Shown piece by piece: positions 6,647 through 12,394 of a DNA stretch of 12,394 bases. The translations under genes were made by a program, and so were the position numbers. The stretch is from Candidatus Hydrogenedentota bacterium (GTDB taxonomy: Bacteria > Hydrogenedentota > Hydrogenedentia > Hydrogenedentales > SCBR16-9): positions 1 to 12,394 of the forward strand of contig SKJD01000319.1 in NCBI GenBank assembly GCA_007116095.1. The letters run 5' to 3'. Under the pieces are notes generated by a model. The model saw only the letters and a program-made list of their open reading frames with translations. It made no database searches and had not been told where the DNA came from. Position 1 is the first letter of the stretch, and every line of letters begins with the position of its first letter.

Positions 6647-8131
6647 TTACTCCAAGTAAGGCAGCAGCCGGGGTAAGTCCGTAAACGCGGGCAATGGCAT
6701 GCCTGTGATGGCTTGGCGCATAAGTTGCGCGAGCAACTGGTTGCCTTGGGCATTGAGGTGCACCCCGTCGGTGGTCAGAATACCCGTTGCTTCACCCGCC
6801 GTATTTTCCTCCGACAACCAGGCCATAAAATACTTGCGCAGGTCCAACAAATCCACCCCTTCCGCACGCGCGACTTCCCTGCTGATAGCGGCGTAGGTCT
6901 CCAGCATGGCGTCGTGCGGGTTTTCTCCCAGCGGCTTTTCGCCAATGACGGTGGGGGTGCAAAGCATGACTCCGGCGCCGTGATCACGAATACGCTGAAT
7001 CAGGGTGTGCAGGCCGCTCCGGAAGTCATCCTCCGTGGTTCCCCGGTCCGAATCCCAATGCCATACATCGTTGATGCCGATATATACCACGACCAAGCTG
7101 GGATTTTCCGCCAAGACATCCGCATCCAGTCGGGCAAGCAAGTCCGGGACCCGGTTGCCACTGATGCCCGCGCCTATCACGGTGACCTCACTACCCAAAG
7201 GGCCCGCCTCCAGCGCCTCCCGCACAAGACTGACATAACCGCCCGGCGCTACGCCTGCCTGGGTTATGGAGTCGCCGAAATACAAGATGCGTTCCCCCGC
7301 CGACACTATATAGGCCGTCAGCGGCATCTCGGGACTGTCATTGCGCTGGGCGAAAAGCCAGGAAAGCAGCTCAGGCTCCTGCGAGGCAGGCGTCCATGCA
7401 TCATGGCCAACCCCGTTATATTCGGTATAGCGCGGCGCCCCGCCAGCTTCTTCGATCGCCTGCACCATATTCCGGGAACGCGCTACCGGCACCACTGCGT
7501 CATCGTCGCCATGAAACACCCACAGCGGCATATCCTTCAGGCGCTCCGCCATCTCCACATCACCACCGCCACAGATCGGCACGGCTGCCGCGAAAAGTTT
7601 GGGATAGCGGGTGACCAGATCAAAAGTCCCATAACCGCCCATGGATAATCCGATGGCGTAGATACGCTCATGGTCAATGGAAAAGTCCCGATCCAGCGCT
7701 GCAATGGTTTTCAACAAGCCCGCCATCGGCTCCGAAGGCATCGGGTCCTGCTGATGCGTCCGAGCGGACCAGTCATTGTTAACCCATTGCTGTCCTTCAG
7801 GGCATTGCATGGCCAGCACGAAGGCCGGATACGTCGCCCTTGCTTTTGCTTCTGCGAAACGCGCCACTACATGGATAAGCTGCCGCTCGTTGTCATCGCC
7901 ACGCTCCCCGGCGCCATGCAGGAAAACGACCAGGGGATAGGTCTGTTCCGGATCATAGTCCAGGGGCTTGAGCAGTCGTCCTGGTAATGGGGCGTCAATT
8001 TCTTCGAACAGGTTCAACAGCGTGATCTCCTCCTCGGTATCCTCGGCATATAGTTGGGTAGCTCCCAATAGCGCCGCCAATAGAAAAAAGCCACAACAGA
8101 GCCCGATCTGAACCATCAAGGAGTGAAACAT
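6647..8131 (-). CDS. Secreted two-domain esterase: alpha/beta hydrolase fused to SGNH/GDSL hydrolase
   Basis: The predicted protein has 494 residues, with a signal peptide at 1 to about 29 (hydrophobic core GLCCGFFLLAALLGATQ, then LYAED). The first module (about 35-265) is an alpha/beta hydrolase of the esterase/PHB-depolymerase-like type. It shows the oxyanion segment FLHGAGERGD (70-79), nucleophile Ser163 in GLSMGGYG, an acid in HGDDDAVVP (about Asp211) and His243 in GVGHDAW. The second module (about 280-475) is an SGNH hydrolase. It shows GDSIT (Ser288), AGISGN (321-326), GIND (Asn354) and DGVHL (Asp455, His458), so all four blocks are present. Both sites look intact. AGGA 9 nt before the ATG at 8131 supports the start. 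Such modules often remove acetyl or feruloyl groups from plant or algal polysaccharides; the exact ester is unknown. Confidence 0.9.
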   Translation of the reverse strand: MFHSLMVQIGLCCGFFLLAALLGATQLYAEDTEEEITLLNLFEEIDAPLPGRLLKPLDYDPEQTYPLVVFLHGAGERGDDNERQLIHVVARFAEAKARATYPAFVLAMQCPEGQQWVNNDWSARTHQQDPMPSEPMAGLLKTIAALDRDFSIDHERIYAIGLSMGGYGTFDLVTRYPKLFAAAVPICGGGDVEMAERLKDMPLWVFHGDDDAVVPVARSRNMVQAIEEAGGAPRYTEYNGVGHDAWTPASQEPELLSWLFAQRNDSPEMPLTAYIVSAGERILYFGDSITQAGVAPGGYVSLVREALEAGPLGSEVTVIGAGISGNRVPDLLARLDADVLAENPSLVVVYIGINDVWHWDSDRGTTEDDFRSGLHTLIQRIRDHGAGVMLCTPTVIGEKPLGENPHDAMLETYAAISREVARAEGVDLLDLRKYFMAWLSEENTAGEATGILTTDGVHLNAQGNQLLAQLMRQAITGMPLPAFTDLPRLLPYLE

Positions 8132-8202
8132 CGTACTAATTCCTGTAATTGATTGGAGCTAAGCCACAGAGAACATGGCGACAAGTCTTTCAGGTGTTTT
8201 GG

Positions 8203-8230
8203 AGTACAGCCCATTACCATAACAATTCAA
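8203..8230 (-). promoter_or_regulatory. Weak candidate promoter for the double-esterase gene
   Basis: On the minus strand TTGAAT (8230-8225) and TGTACT (8208-8203) are 16 bp apart, which would give a leader of about 65 nt. The -10 is poor, and another option upstream (TTGGCG, 17 bp, TAATCG, around 8272-8244) is no better. Confidence 0.3.
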
Positions 8231-8343
8231 AGCATAGCGCCCCGGCCCGATTAAATTCAAAAAGTGTTTACGCCAACACAACAAAAATATTTAGCACTTT
8301 TTACATATTATTGCTCTCGTTATTCGAATTTTCTGAAATAGTC

Positions 8344-8372
8344 TTGATTTTTTACGCGATATGCGTTATCAT
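8344..8372 (+). promoter_or_regulatory. Candidate promoter for the MFS gene with an embedded short palindrome
   Basis: TTGATT (8344-8349) and TATCAT (8367-8372) are separated by 17 bp. The spacer contains ACGC-GATAT-GCGT (8354-8366), a 4-bp inverted repeat in a position where a regulator could bind. The leader would be about 230 nt, which is long, so the call is tentative. Confidence 0.4.
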
Positions 8373-8592
8373 TGGGCCACAGCAAGATATCATGCGCAAC
8401 AAATGTGTCTACTGCAGGAACTGCCGGGCCGGGTAGTTTTATGGCCATCAGGCACATCTGTTCTCACAATTCCATTGCGCCGCATGAAGCCGCCTTGCTG
8501 TGATTCCACTACGCCCGTAGGCTCCCCGTATATAACCCTGCTCCAACCATCACCACGTCACCAAAACATGTAATGCGGTCGTGTATTGCATT

Positions 8593-8597
8593 GAGGA
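8593..8597 (+). promoter_or_regulatory. Shine-Dalgarno site favouring the GTG start at 8609
   Basis: GAGGA lies 11 nt before the GTG at 8609. The in-frame ATG at 8573 has no ribosome site upstream and would place this site inside the coding region. The GTG is preferred for the transporter. Confidence 0.6.
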
Positions 8598-8608
8598 AAA
8601 TCCGTACC

Positions 8609-9982
8609 GTGCAGATACCGCTGGTAGAAAATATTCGCGAGCTTGACCACGCCCCTGCGCGTTTTTTGAAGTTTACGGCGATCAATGTGATCTCCTGGCA
8701 GTGTACGGTCGGCCCGGCGATGATCCTGCTCGCGCGCAAAATCGACATGCCGCCCGCCTGGGTCGGCTGGCTCATCGCCTTCATGCCGCTGTCGATGCTC
8801 CTGGTGGTGGGCACCGTGCCACTGGTGCTCCGTCTTGGTCCCAAGCGCCTGATGATGGCGGCCTGGATGACCCGGAATATCCTGACCTGCGGCGTTTTCG
8901 TGATGCCGCTGCTTATTGCGAAGTGGGGGAACGAGAGCGCCTGGTATCTGCTTTTATTGACGACCCTGGGCTTCTGTCTCGCACGCGCCATGGGGGCCGG
9001 AGGCTGGTTTCCCTGGCTGCACGAGGTTGTGCCGTCACACCAGCGGGGCCCATTCTTCAGCGCGGAAGCCTCTCTGGCGCAGATTATCAGCGTGATCATT
9101 ATTGTCAGTCAGGCCTTGATGCTGATTGGCGATCCGGGAATCGAGCGCTACCTCAGCATCTACGCCATCGGCGTACTGACCGGCCTGGTGAGTGTGGTCT
9201 GGATGTACCGGGTGCCCGGCGGCGGCGGGGCGGCGACCGAGATCAATTTTGTCTCCAGCTTCTACGAGTACCGGATTGCCCTCCAGGATCGGCCCTACAT
9301 GATATTCATAATGGTGACCGTCCTGAGCTTTTCCGCATTGGCCTGGCTGGGCAGCGGCATGGTCATGTACATGCGGGATATCCTGGGCCTTTCCTCCAAC
9401 GCAATCATGTTCATCACGGCCTCAGGCAGCCTGGGGGTTTTCCTGACGATTCGCTTTTGGGAACGTTTTGCGGAGCACAGTGGCAGCGCCATGGCGATAT
9501 ACAAAACCCTGACCGCGCACTCCCTGGTGGCGCTGGCCTGCCTACTCCTCTGGCCGGGAGCCCCCTGGACCATCTTCCTCCTCGTAGCCATCATCATGAT
9601 GGGCGGCATATTCGCCGCCGCCTTTTGGATGCTGCTGCACCGGGCCATGCTGGGCTATGTCCAGCTCGAAGGCCGCGTCGGTTACACCAATATCTGGACC
9701 CTGGGCACGGCGGTCGCGCTCGGGGTGACGCCAATCCTCGCGGGCCTGGTCATCCAGAACTTCGGCATGAACGGCTTCCGCACCTGCTTTCTCATTTCCG
9801 GCGTAGGCGGTCTACTCTGCGCCATCGCCTGTCTGAAAACCGTTCACGACAGCGTGCCCATCGAACGCAACGCCCCGCAACTATTCAATGCCGCCTTCCC
9901 GGTGCGCACCCTCTTCCGGATTGCCTGGATCACCCTGGGGCTGCATGAGAGCAACAAAAAGCGAAAAGACACCCCGGCCTGA
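8609..9982 (+). CDS. Major facilitator superfamily (MFS) transporter
   Basis: The predicted protein has 457 residues from the GTG at 8609 (469 from the in-frame ATG at 8573). It has about 12 hydrophobic segments, for example TAINVISWQCTVGPAMILLA, WLIAFMPLSMLLVVGTVPL, SVIIIVSQALMLIG and IFLLVAIIMMGGIFAAAFWM. A short basic motif-A-like loop, LGPKRLM (76-82), lies between helices 2 and 3. WLHEVVPSHQRGPFFS (136-151) resembles the conserved loop of a poorly characterised MFS subgroup common in polymer-degrading bacteria. The middle loop (about 200-228) is cytoplasmic-like, and the tail is basic (SNKKRKDTPA). It should move a small solute across the inner membrane. The substrate cannot be read from sequence. 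It is divergent from the double-esterase gene, which would fit uptake of a released sugar or acid, but this is inference. Confidence 0.88.
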   Translation: MQIPLVENIRELDHAPARFLKFTAINVISWQCTVGPAMILLARKIDMPPAWVGWLIAFMPLSMLLVVGTVPLVLRLGPKRLMMAAWMTRNILTCGVFVMPLLIAKWGNESAWYLLLLTTLGFCLARAMGAGGWFPWLHEVVPSHQRGPFFSAEASLAQIISVIIIVSQALMLIGDPGIERYLSIYAIGVLTGLVSVVWMYRVPGGGGAATEINFVSSFYEYRIALQDRPYMIFIMVTVLSFSALAWLGSGMVMYMRDILGLSSNAIMFITASGSLGVFLTIRFWERFAEHSGSAMAIYKTLTAHSLVALACLLLWPGAPWTIFLLVAIIMMGGIFAAAFWMLLHRAMLGYVQLEGRVGYTNIWTLGTAVALGVTPILAGLVIQNFGMNGFRTCFLISGVGGLLCAIACLKTVHDSVPIERNAPQLFNAAFPVRTLFRIAWITLGLHESNKKRKDTPA

Positions 9983-10047
9983 GGGCGCAATCAACCACAG
10001 GAAACTTACTTTACCGAGATAAAGCGATTGAAGGCTTCGTAGACGCT

Positions 10048-10091
10048 GTGTACATAGTGTACATAGTGTACATAGTGTACATAGTGTACAT
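10048..10091. repeat. 9-bp tandem repeat, about 4.9 copies, each with a TGTACA palindrome
   Basis: The unit ACATAGTGT repeats without a single mismatch from 10052 to 10087 (four full copies), flanked by GTGT before and ACAT after. The hexamer TGTACA occurs five times at exact 9-bp steps (10049, 10058, 10067, 10076 and 10085). It lies about 65 bp after the MFS stop. Its perfection suggests recent slippage expansion. It could also act as a cluster of binding sites. Confidence 0.95.
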
Positions 10092-10269
10092 TTAGCCCAT
10101 AAGCTCTTCAGTATGCCACTTCGCTGAACATATGCCATCTACCGAAAGATGCGCCTGCCAAGTGCGACCTACTCCCACCTGATTACCGATCTAAGCCACC
10201 TGGCAACTCTCCCACCTAAAAAAGATCATTTCAGACAACTTTTTGTCGGGTTGCGGTATACATCATGGG

Positions 10270-10298
10270 TTGAATTTTCATTACTTTATAATCATAAT
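10270..10298 (+). promoter_or_regulatory. Candidate promoter for the cytochrome operon
   Basis: TTGAAT (10270-10275) and CATAAT (10293-10298) are 17 bp apart. A perfect TATAAT also lies at 10287-10292 but has no -35 at the right distance. Transcription would begin near 10305, with a leader of about 130 nt before the ATG at 10436. Confidence 0.45.
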
Positions 10299-10435
10299 AT
10301 GGTTATAGGTGATGCGGGCGCTGGTGTGTATGTGCTGGAATGCATCAAAAACACGCTTACAGGCAATAAAGACAATTGGAATGACTGCAACACCGTGCCA
10401 GGTCATGGGTTGTAGAGGGAGTGAAAGTAACCGGC

Positions 10436-11881
10436 ATGAAGTTTGATTCCATTCGGTTCTCGTTGAAGTACCCGGTCTCTGGCATGGCGCTGTTTCTGGC
10501 TTGCGCCGGTACGGCAATGGCCAACGAACGTCCGGACCCGTATACGTTTGAACAACACATCCGCCCTATCATGGAAAACCATTGCTTTGAATGCCATGGC
10601 GCGGAATTTCAGGATGGCGAGTTGCGCCTGGATATTAAGGAGGATATGCTGGCCGGCGGCGATTCGGGGAATCCGGCCTTGGTCCCCGGCGAGATCATGG
10701 AAAGCTACCTGATGCAACGCATCCTGATGCCGGATCGCCATGTCGATGTAATGCCGCCGCGCCGCGAACCCCGCATGAGCGCGGAGGACATCGTGGCCAT
10801 CGCCCACTGGATCGCCCAGGGCGCACAGTGGGAAGCCATTGAAGAGGAAGACGGCGAAGCTGAAGTTGCCGCTGCCGAAGAAGCAACAGCGGCTGCCCCG
10901 GAACCCGCTCCTCCGGAAGAAGTGGCGCAGGAAGCGGCCCCGGAAGAAACTTCTCCGGAAGTGGTGCAGGCATCCACGGAAGACGGCATCCAGTTTGCCA
11001 CGCATATCTGGCCGATCTTTCAGGAAAGTTGTTTGGAATGCCACAGCGAAAGCCGCGATCAGGGAGGACTCCGACTGGACAGCATCGAAGGCGTTATGGA
11101 TGGCGGGGATCGGTATGGACCTGCCGTAATCGCCGGTAATGCCGAGGAGAGTCCGCTCTACCAATTCATCACCCTGCCGGAGGATCACATCGACTTTATG
11201 CCCGCCTCCGGCGATCCCCTGACGGAGTCACAGCGCACACAAATCCGGCAGTGGATCGAAGCGGGAGCCGAATTTGGGGACTGGGAATCGCCCACCATTA
11301 CCGCAGCGGGTGATGAACGGAGCATGGAACGTTTCTATGCCGAATTGGCCGAGGACGTGGCCGCCGCCGACCCCGAAGCCATTGATCGGATTCGTGGTAT
11401 GGGCGCCATTATCCTTCCCCTGAATGCAGCTTCCCCCTTGTTGCGGGTGGATTTTTCGTTGCTGCCGAAGCCAGTGGACGACAACGCCATTGAAGCCCTG
11501 CTACCCCTGTCCCAGCAACTGACCTGGCTGAACTTGGCGAACAGCCAGGTGACGGAATCCGGGTTGGCCATGTTGGAACAATTTCCCCACCTTACCCGAC
11601 TGAATCTGGAGCAGAGCAACATCACCGATGAGGGCCTGGCGCATCTGGCGGTATGTGAGAATCTGTACTACCTGAATCTGTACGGCACAGCGATCTCCGA
11701 TGAGGGCCTGACCCACCTGCTGGAGCTGCCCGCCCTGGAGCAAATCTATCTGTGGCAAACCACGGTGACTCCCGACGGCGCCGATCGCCTGCGCGAGGCG
11801 TACGCGGAGCAGATCAGGATCAACCTGGGGGTTGAGCTGGAAGCGACTGCGTCTGAATTGGATGAGGAAGAAGCCGCCTGA
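10436..11881 (+). CDS. Exported di-haem PSCyt1-like cytochrome c with C-terminal leucine-rich repeats
   Basis: The predicted protein has 481 residues from the ATG at 10436; AGGGAG at 10416-10421 is 14 nt upstream, and a GTG at 10421 is in frame but overlaps that site. The signal peptide is 1-29, ending AMA before NERP. The first cytochrome domain (about 36-130) has haem motif CFECH (50-54) and a distal Met in VMPPRR (Met106). An Ala/Glu/Pro-rich linker (about 136-180) leads to the second (about 185-280), with CLECH (199-203) and FMPASGD (Met255). Residues about 335-465 hold about three leucine-rich repeats of the type LTWLNLANSQVTESGLAMLE. The architecture matches planctomycete-type cytochrome proteins in which a PSCyt1 domain is followed by other domains. 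It should be a periplasmic or surface electron carrier with an interaction module. The next gene starts 52 bp downstream. Confidence 0.88.
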   Translation: MKFDSIRFSLKYPVSGMALFLACAGTAMANERPDPYTFEQHIRPIMENHCFECHGAEFQDGELRLDIKEDMLAGGDSGNPALVPGEIMESYLMQRILMPDRHVDVMPPRREPRMSAEDIVAIAHWIAQGAQWEAIEEEDGEAEVAAAEEATAAAPEPAPPEEVAQEAAPEETSPEVVQASTEDGIQFATHIWPIFQESCLECHSESRDQGGLRLDSIEGVMDGGDRYGPAVIAGNAEESPLYQFITLPEDHIDFMPASGDPLTESQRTQIRQWIEAGAEFGDWESPTITAAGDERSMERFYAELAEDVAAADPEAIDRIRGMGAIILPLNAASPLLRVDFSLLPKPVDDNAIEALLPLSQQLTWLNLANSQVTESGLAMLEQFPHLTRLNLEQSNITDEGLAHLAVCENLYYLNLYGTAISDEGLTHLLELPALEQIYLWQTTVTPDGADRLREAYAEQIRINLGVELEATASELDEEEAA

Positions 11882-11908
11882 GACCCATAACAAGCGTCAC
11901 CATGGGTC
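11882..11908. other. Intercistronic hairpin between the two cytochrome genes
   Basis: GACCCAT (11882-11888) pairs with ATGGGTC (11902-11908) around a 13-nt loop, starting directly after the stop codon of the LRR cytochrome gene. No T-tract follows, so it is more likely an RNA-stability element or partial attenuator than a terminator. Confidence 0.4.
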
Positions 11909-11933
11909 AGAAGACCGGAGAGGATGGTTAAGT

Positions 11934-12394
11934 ATGCGACGTCGTTGGAATATCAGTTACCGCTGGATCGTAAAGCACCCTGGATTGAGTCTCGTTGCCC
12001 TGCTTTGCAGCGTGCTGCCCCTACTGTTACTCGGCCTGTCAAGCGCTTCCCTGGCCATGCCGGATGATAGCGACGCAGAGGCCGATGGAATTCTGTTCAG
12101 CCGCGACATCCAGCCCATTCTCTCGAACAATTGCTACGCCTGCCATGGTCCGGATCAGGGGACTGTTTTTGGCGATTTGCAATTGAGCAGCCTGGAGCTT
12201 GCGACCAAAGAAAGGCGTGGGGGGCAGCAGGCCATTGTCCCCGGCGACAGCGCCGCCAGTCTGCTGATGCAACGCATCCAGGCGGACAATCCAAACCGCA
12301 TCATGCCGCCGCCGGAGTCCAACAAGACGCTGACGGCGGAAGAAATCAAGCTGCTTGGCCGCTGGATTGATGAAGGGGCGGAATACAGCGAGCA
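11934..12394 (+). CDS. PSCyt1-domain cytochrome c protein, N-terminal part (runs off right edge)
   Basis: The frame from the ATG at 11934 is open to the window end and gives 153 residues. GGAGAGGA lies about 9 nt upstream. A basic start (MRRRWNISYRW) and a hydrophobic stretch (about 19-42) form a signal peptide or signal anchor. The PSCyt1 domain follows: FSRDIQPILSNNCYACHGPD has the haem motif CYACH (67-71), and NRIMPPPESNKTLT carries the distal Met124. The ending LLGRWIDEGAEYSE is typical for this domain. In planctomycetes and relatives such proteins usually continue into PSCyt2 (DUF1549) and PSD1 (DUF1553) regions; that part lies outside the window. It is in line with the di-haem LRR protein 52 bp upstream, so both are probably one operon. 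Confidence 0.87.
   Translation, partial: MRRRWNISYRWIVKHPGLSLVALLCSVLPLLLLGLSSASLAMPDDSDAEADGILFSRDIQPILSNNCYACHGPDQGTVFGDLQLSSLELATKERRGGQQAIVPGDSAASLLMQRIQADNPNRIMPPPESNKTLTAEEIKLLGRWIDEGAEYSE

Larger units (their letters stand above)
8132..8608. other. Divergent intergenic region, about 480 bp
   Basis: This spacer separates the double-esterase gene (-) and the MFS gene (+). Its middle (about 8240-8380) is strikingly AT-rich and holds the promoter candidates for both sides. A TTG-initiated frame at 8149-8436 has no ribosome site and an unconvincing composition, so it is not called. No RNA gene or riboswitch was recognised. Confidence 0.7.
9983..10435. other. Intergenic region with tandem repeat and promoter
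   Basis: This 453-bp spacer between the MFS gene and the cytochrome-LRR gene holds the 9-bp tandem repeat (10048-10091) and an AT-rich promoter zone (10270-10298). An open frame at 10149-10415 has no convincing ribosome site, resembles no family I know and covers the promoter, so I do not call it. No clear terminator for the MFS gene was found. Confidence 0.7.

Noticed and set aside
6713..7648. 311-residue plus-strand open frame opposite the double-esterase gene
   Set aside because: It is fully antisense to a gene with two intact catalytic sets, has an Arg/His/Pro-rich composition and lacks a ribosome site. It is a codon-bias shadow.
8149..8436. 95-residue plus-strand frame in the spacer before the MFS gene
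   Set aside because: It begins at TTG without a ribosome site, and its hydrophobic middle is explained by the AT-rich stretch.
8701..9948. 415-residue open frame in another plus-strand frame over the MFS gene
   Set aside because: It has no hydrophobic segments and is rich in Arg, Pro and His, while the overlapping frame is a clear 12-helix transporter. It arises from GC-rich third positions.
10048..10091. CRISPR array
   Set aside because: The unit is 9 bp with no spacers between copies, so it is a simple tandem repeat.
10149..10415. 88-residue plus-strand frame in the spacer before the cytochrome gene
   Set aside because: No ribosome site, no recognisable family, and it spans the best promoter candidate of the region. 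It cannot be excluded fully.
10403..11188. 261-residue minus-strand frame over the cytochrome-LRR gene
   Set aside because: It is antisense to two CxxCH domains, and its Phe/Arg-rich repeats mirror the Ala/Glu/Pro linker on the other strand.

Overview
This window carries nine protein-coding genes, two of them cut by the window edges, and no RNA genes, IS elements or CRISPR arrays that I can see. Coding sequence is moderately GC-rich and the spacers are AT-richer. Two adjacent genes at the right end encode 'planctomycete-type' cytochrome c domains (PSCyt1-like, CxxCH plus a distal Met-Pro-Pro), one with a leucine-rich-repeat tail. With secreted glycoside-hydrolase-like and esterase proteins, this suggests a free-living Gram-negative polysaccharide degrader from the Planctomycetes/Verrucomicrobia/Lentisphaerae/Hydrogenedentes range. 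The phylum is inferred from gene content only; no marker gene settles it.

Layout, left to right: (1) the start of a minus-strand membrane or exported protein (1-89), divergent from (2) an exported metallo-beta-lactamase-fold protein (262-1155, +). A strong hairpin terminator (1190-1213) separates it from the convergent (3) large secreted GH42-like, beta-galactosidase-type protein (1234-3663, -). A 461-bp divergent spacer leads to (4) a compact RpoD-like sigma factor (4125-4952, +), then (5) adenine phosphoribosyltransferase apt (5112-5636, +) and (6) a HAD-family phosphatase (5685-6551, +), the last two probably one operon. A REP-like hairpin lies between it and the convergent (7) secreted protein that fuses an alpha/beta-hydrolase esterase to an SGNH/GDSL esterase (6647-8131, -). 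A second divergent spacer of about 480 bp leads to (8) an MFS transporter (GTG start at 8609, +). A spacer with a 9-bp tandem repeat follows, then (9) a di-haem PSCyt1-LRR protein (10436-11881, +) and (10) the N-terminus of a second PSCyt1 protein (11934 to the edge, +), probably the start of a PSCyt1-DUF1549-DUF1553 type protein.

Functionally, the GH42-like protein, the double esterase and the MFS transporter fit extracellular or periplasmic carbohydrate de-esterification, cleavage and uptake, although they are separate transcription units and not an obvious single locus. apt and the HAD protein fit nucleotide salvage and phosphate-ester housekeeping. The cytochrome pair looks like an operon for a surface or periplasmic redox system. 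No complete new system is demonstrated. The most distinctive items are the double-esterase fusion, the di-haem cytochrome-LRR protein next to a second PSCyt1 protein, and the 9-bp TGTACA repeat.
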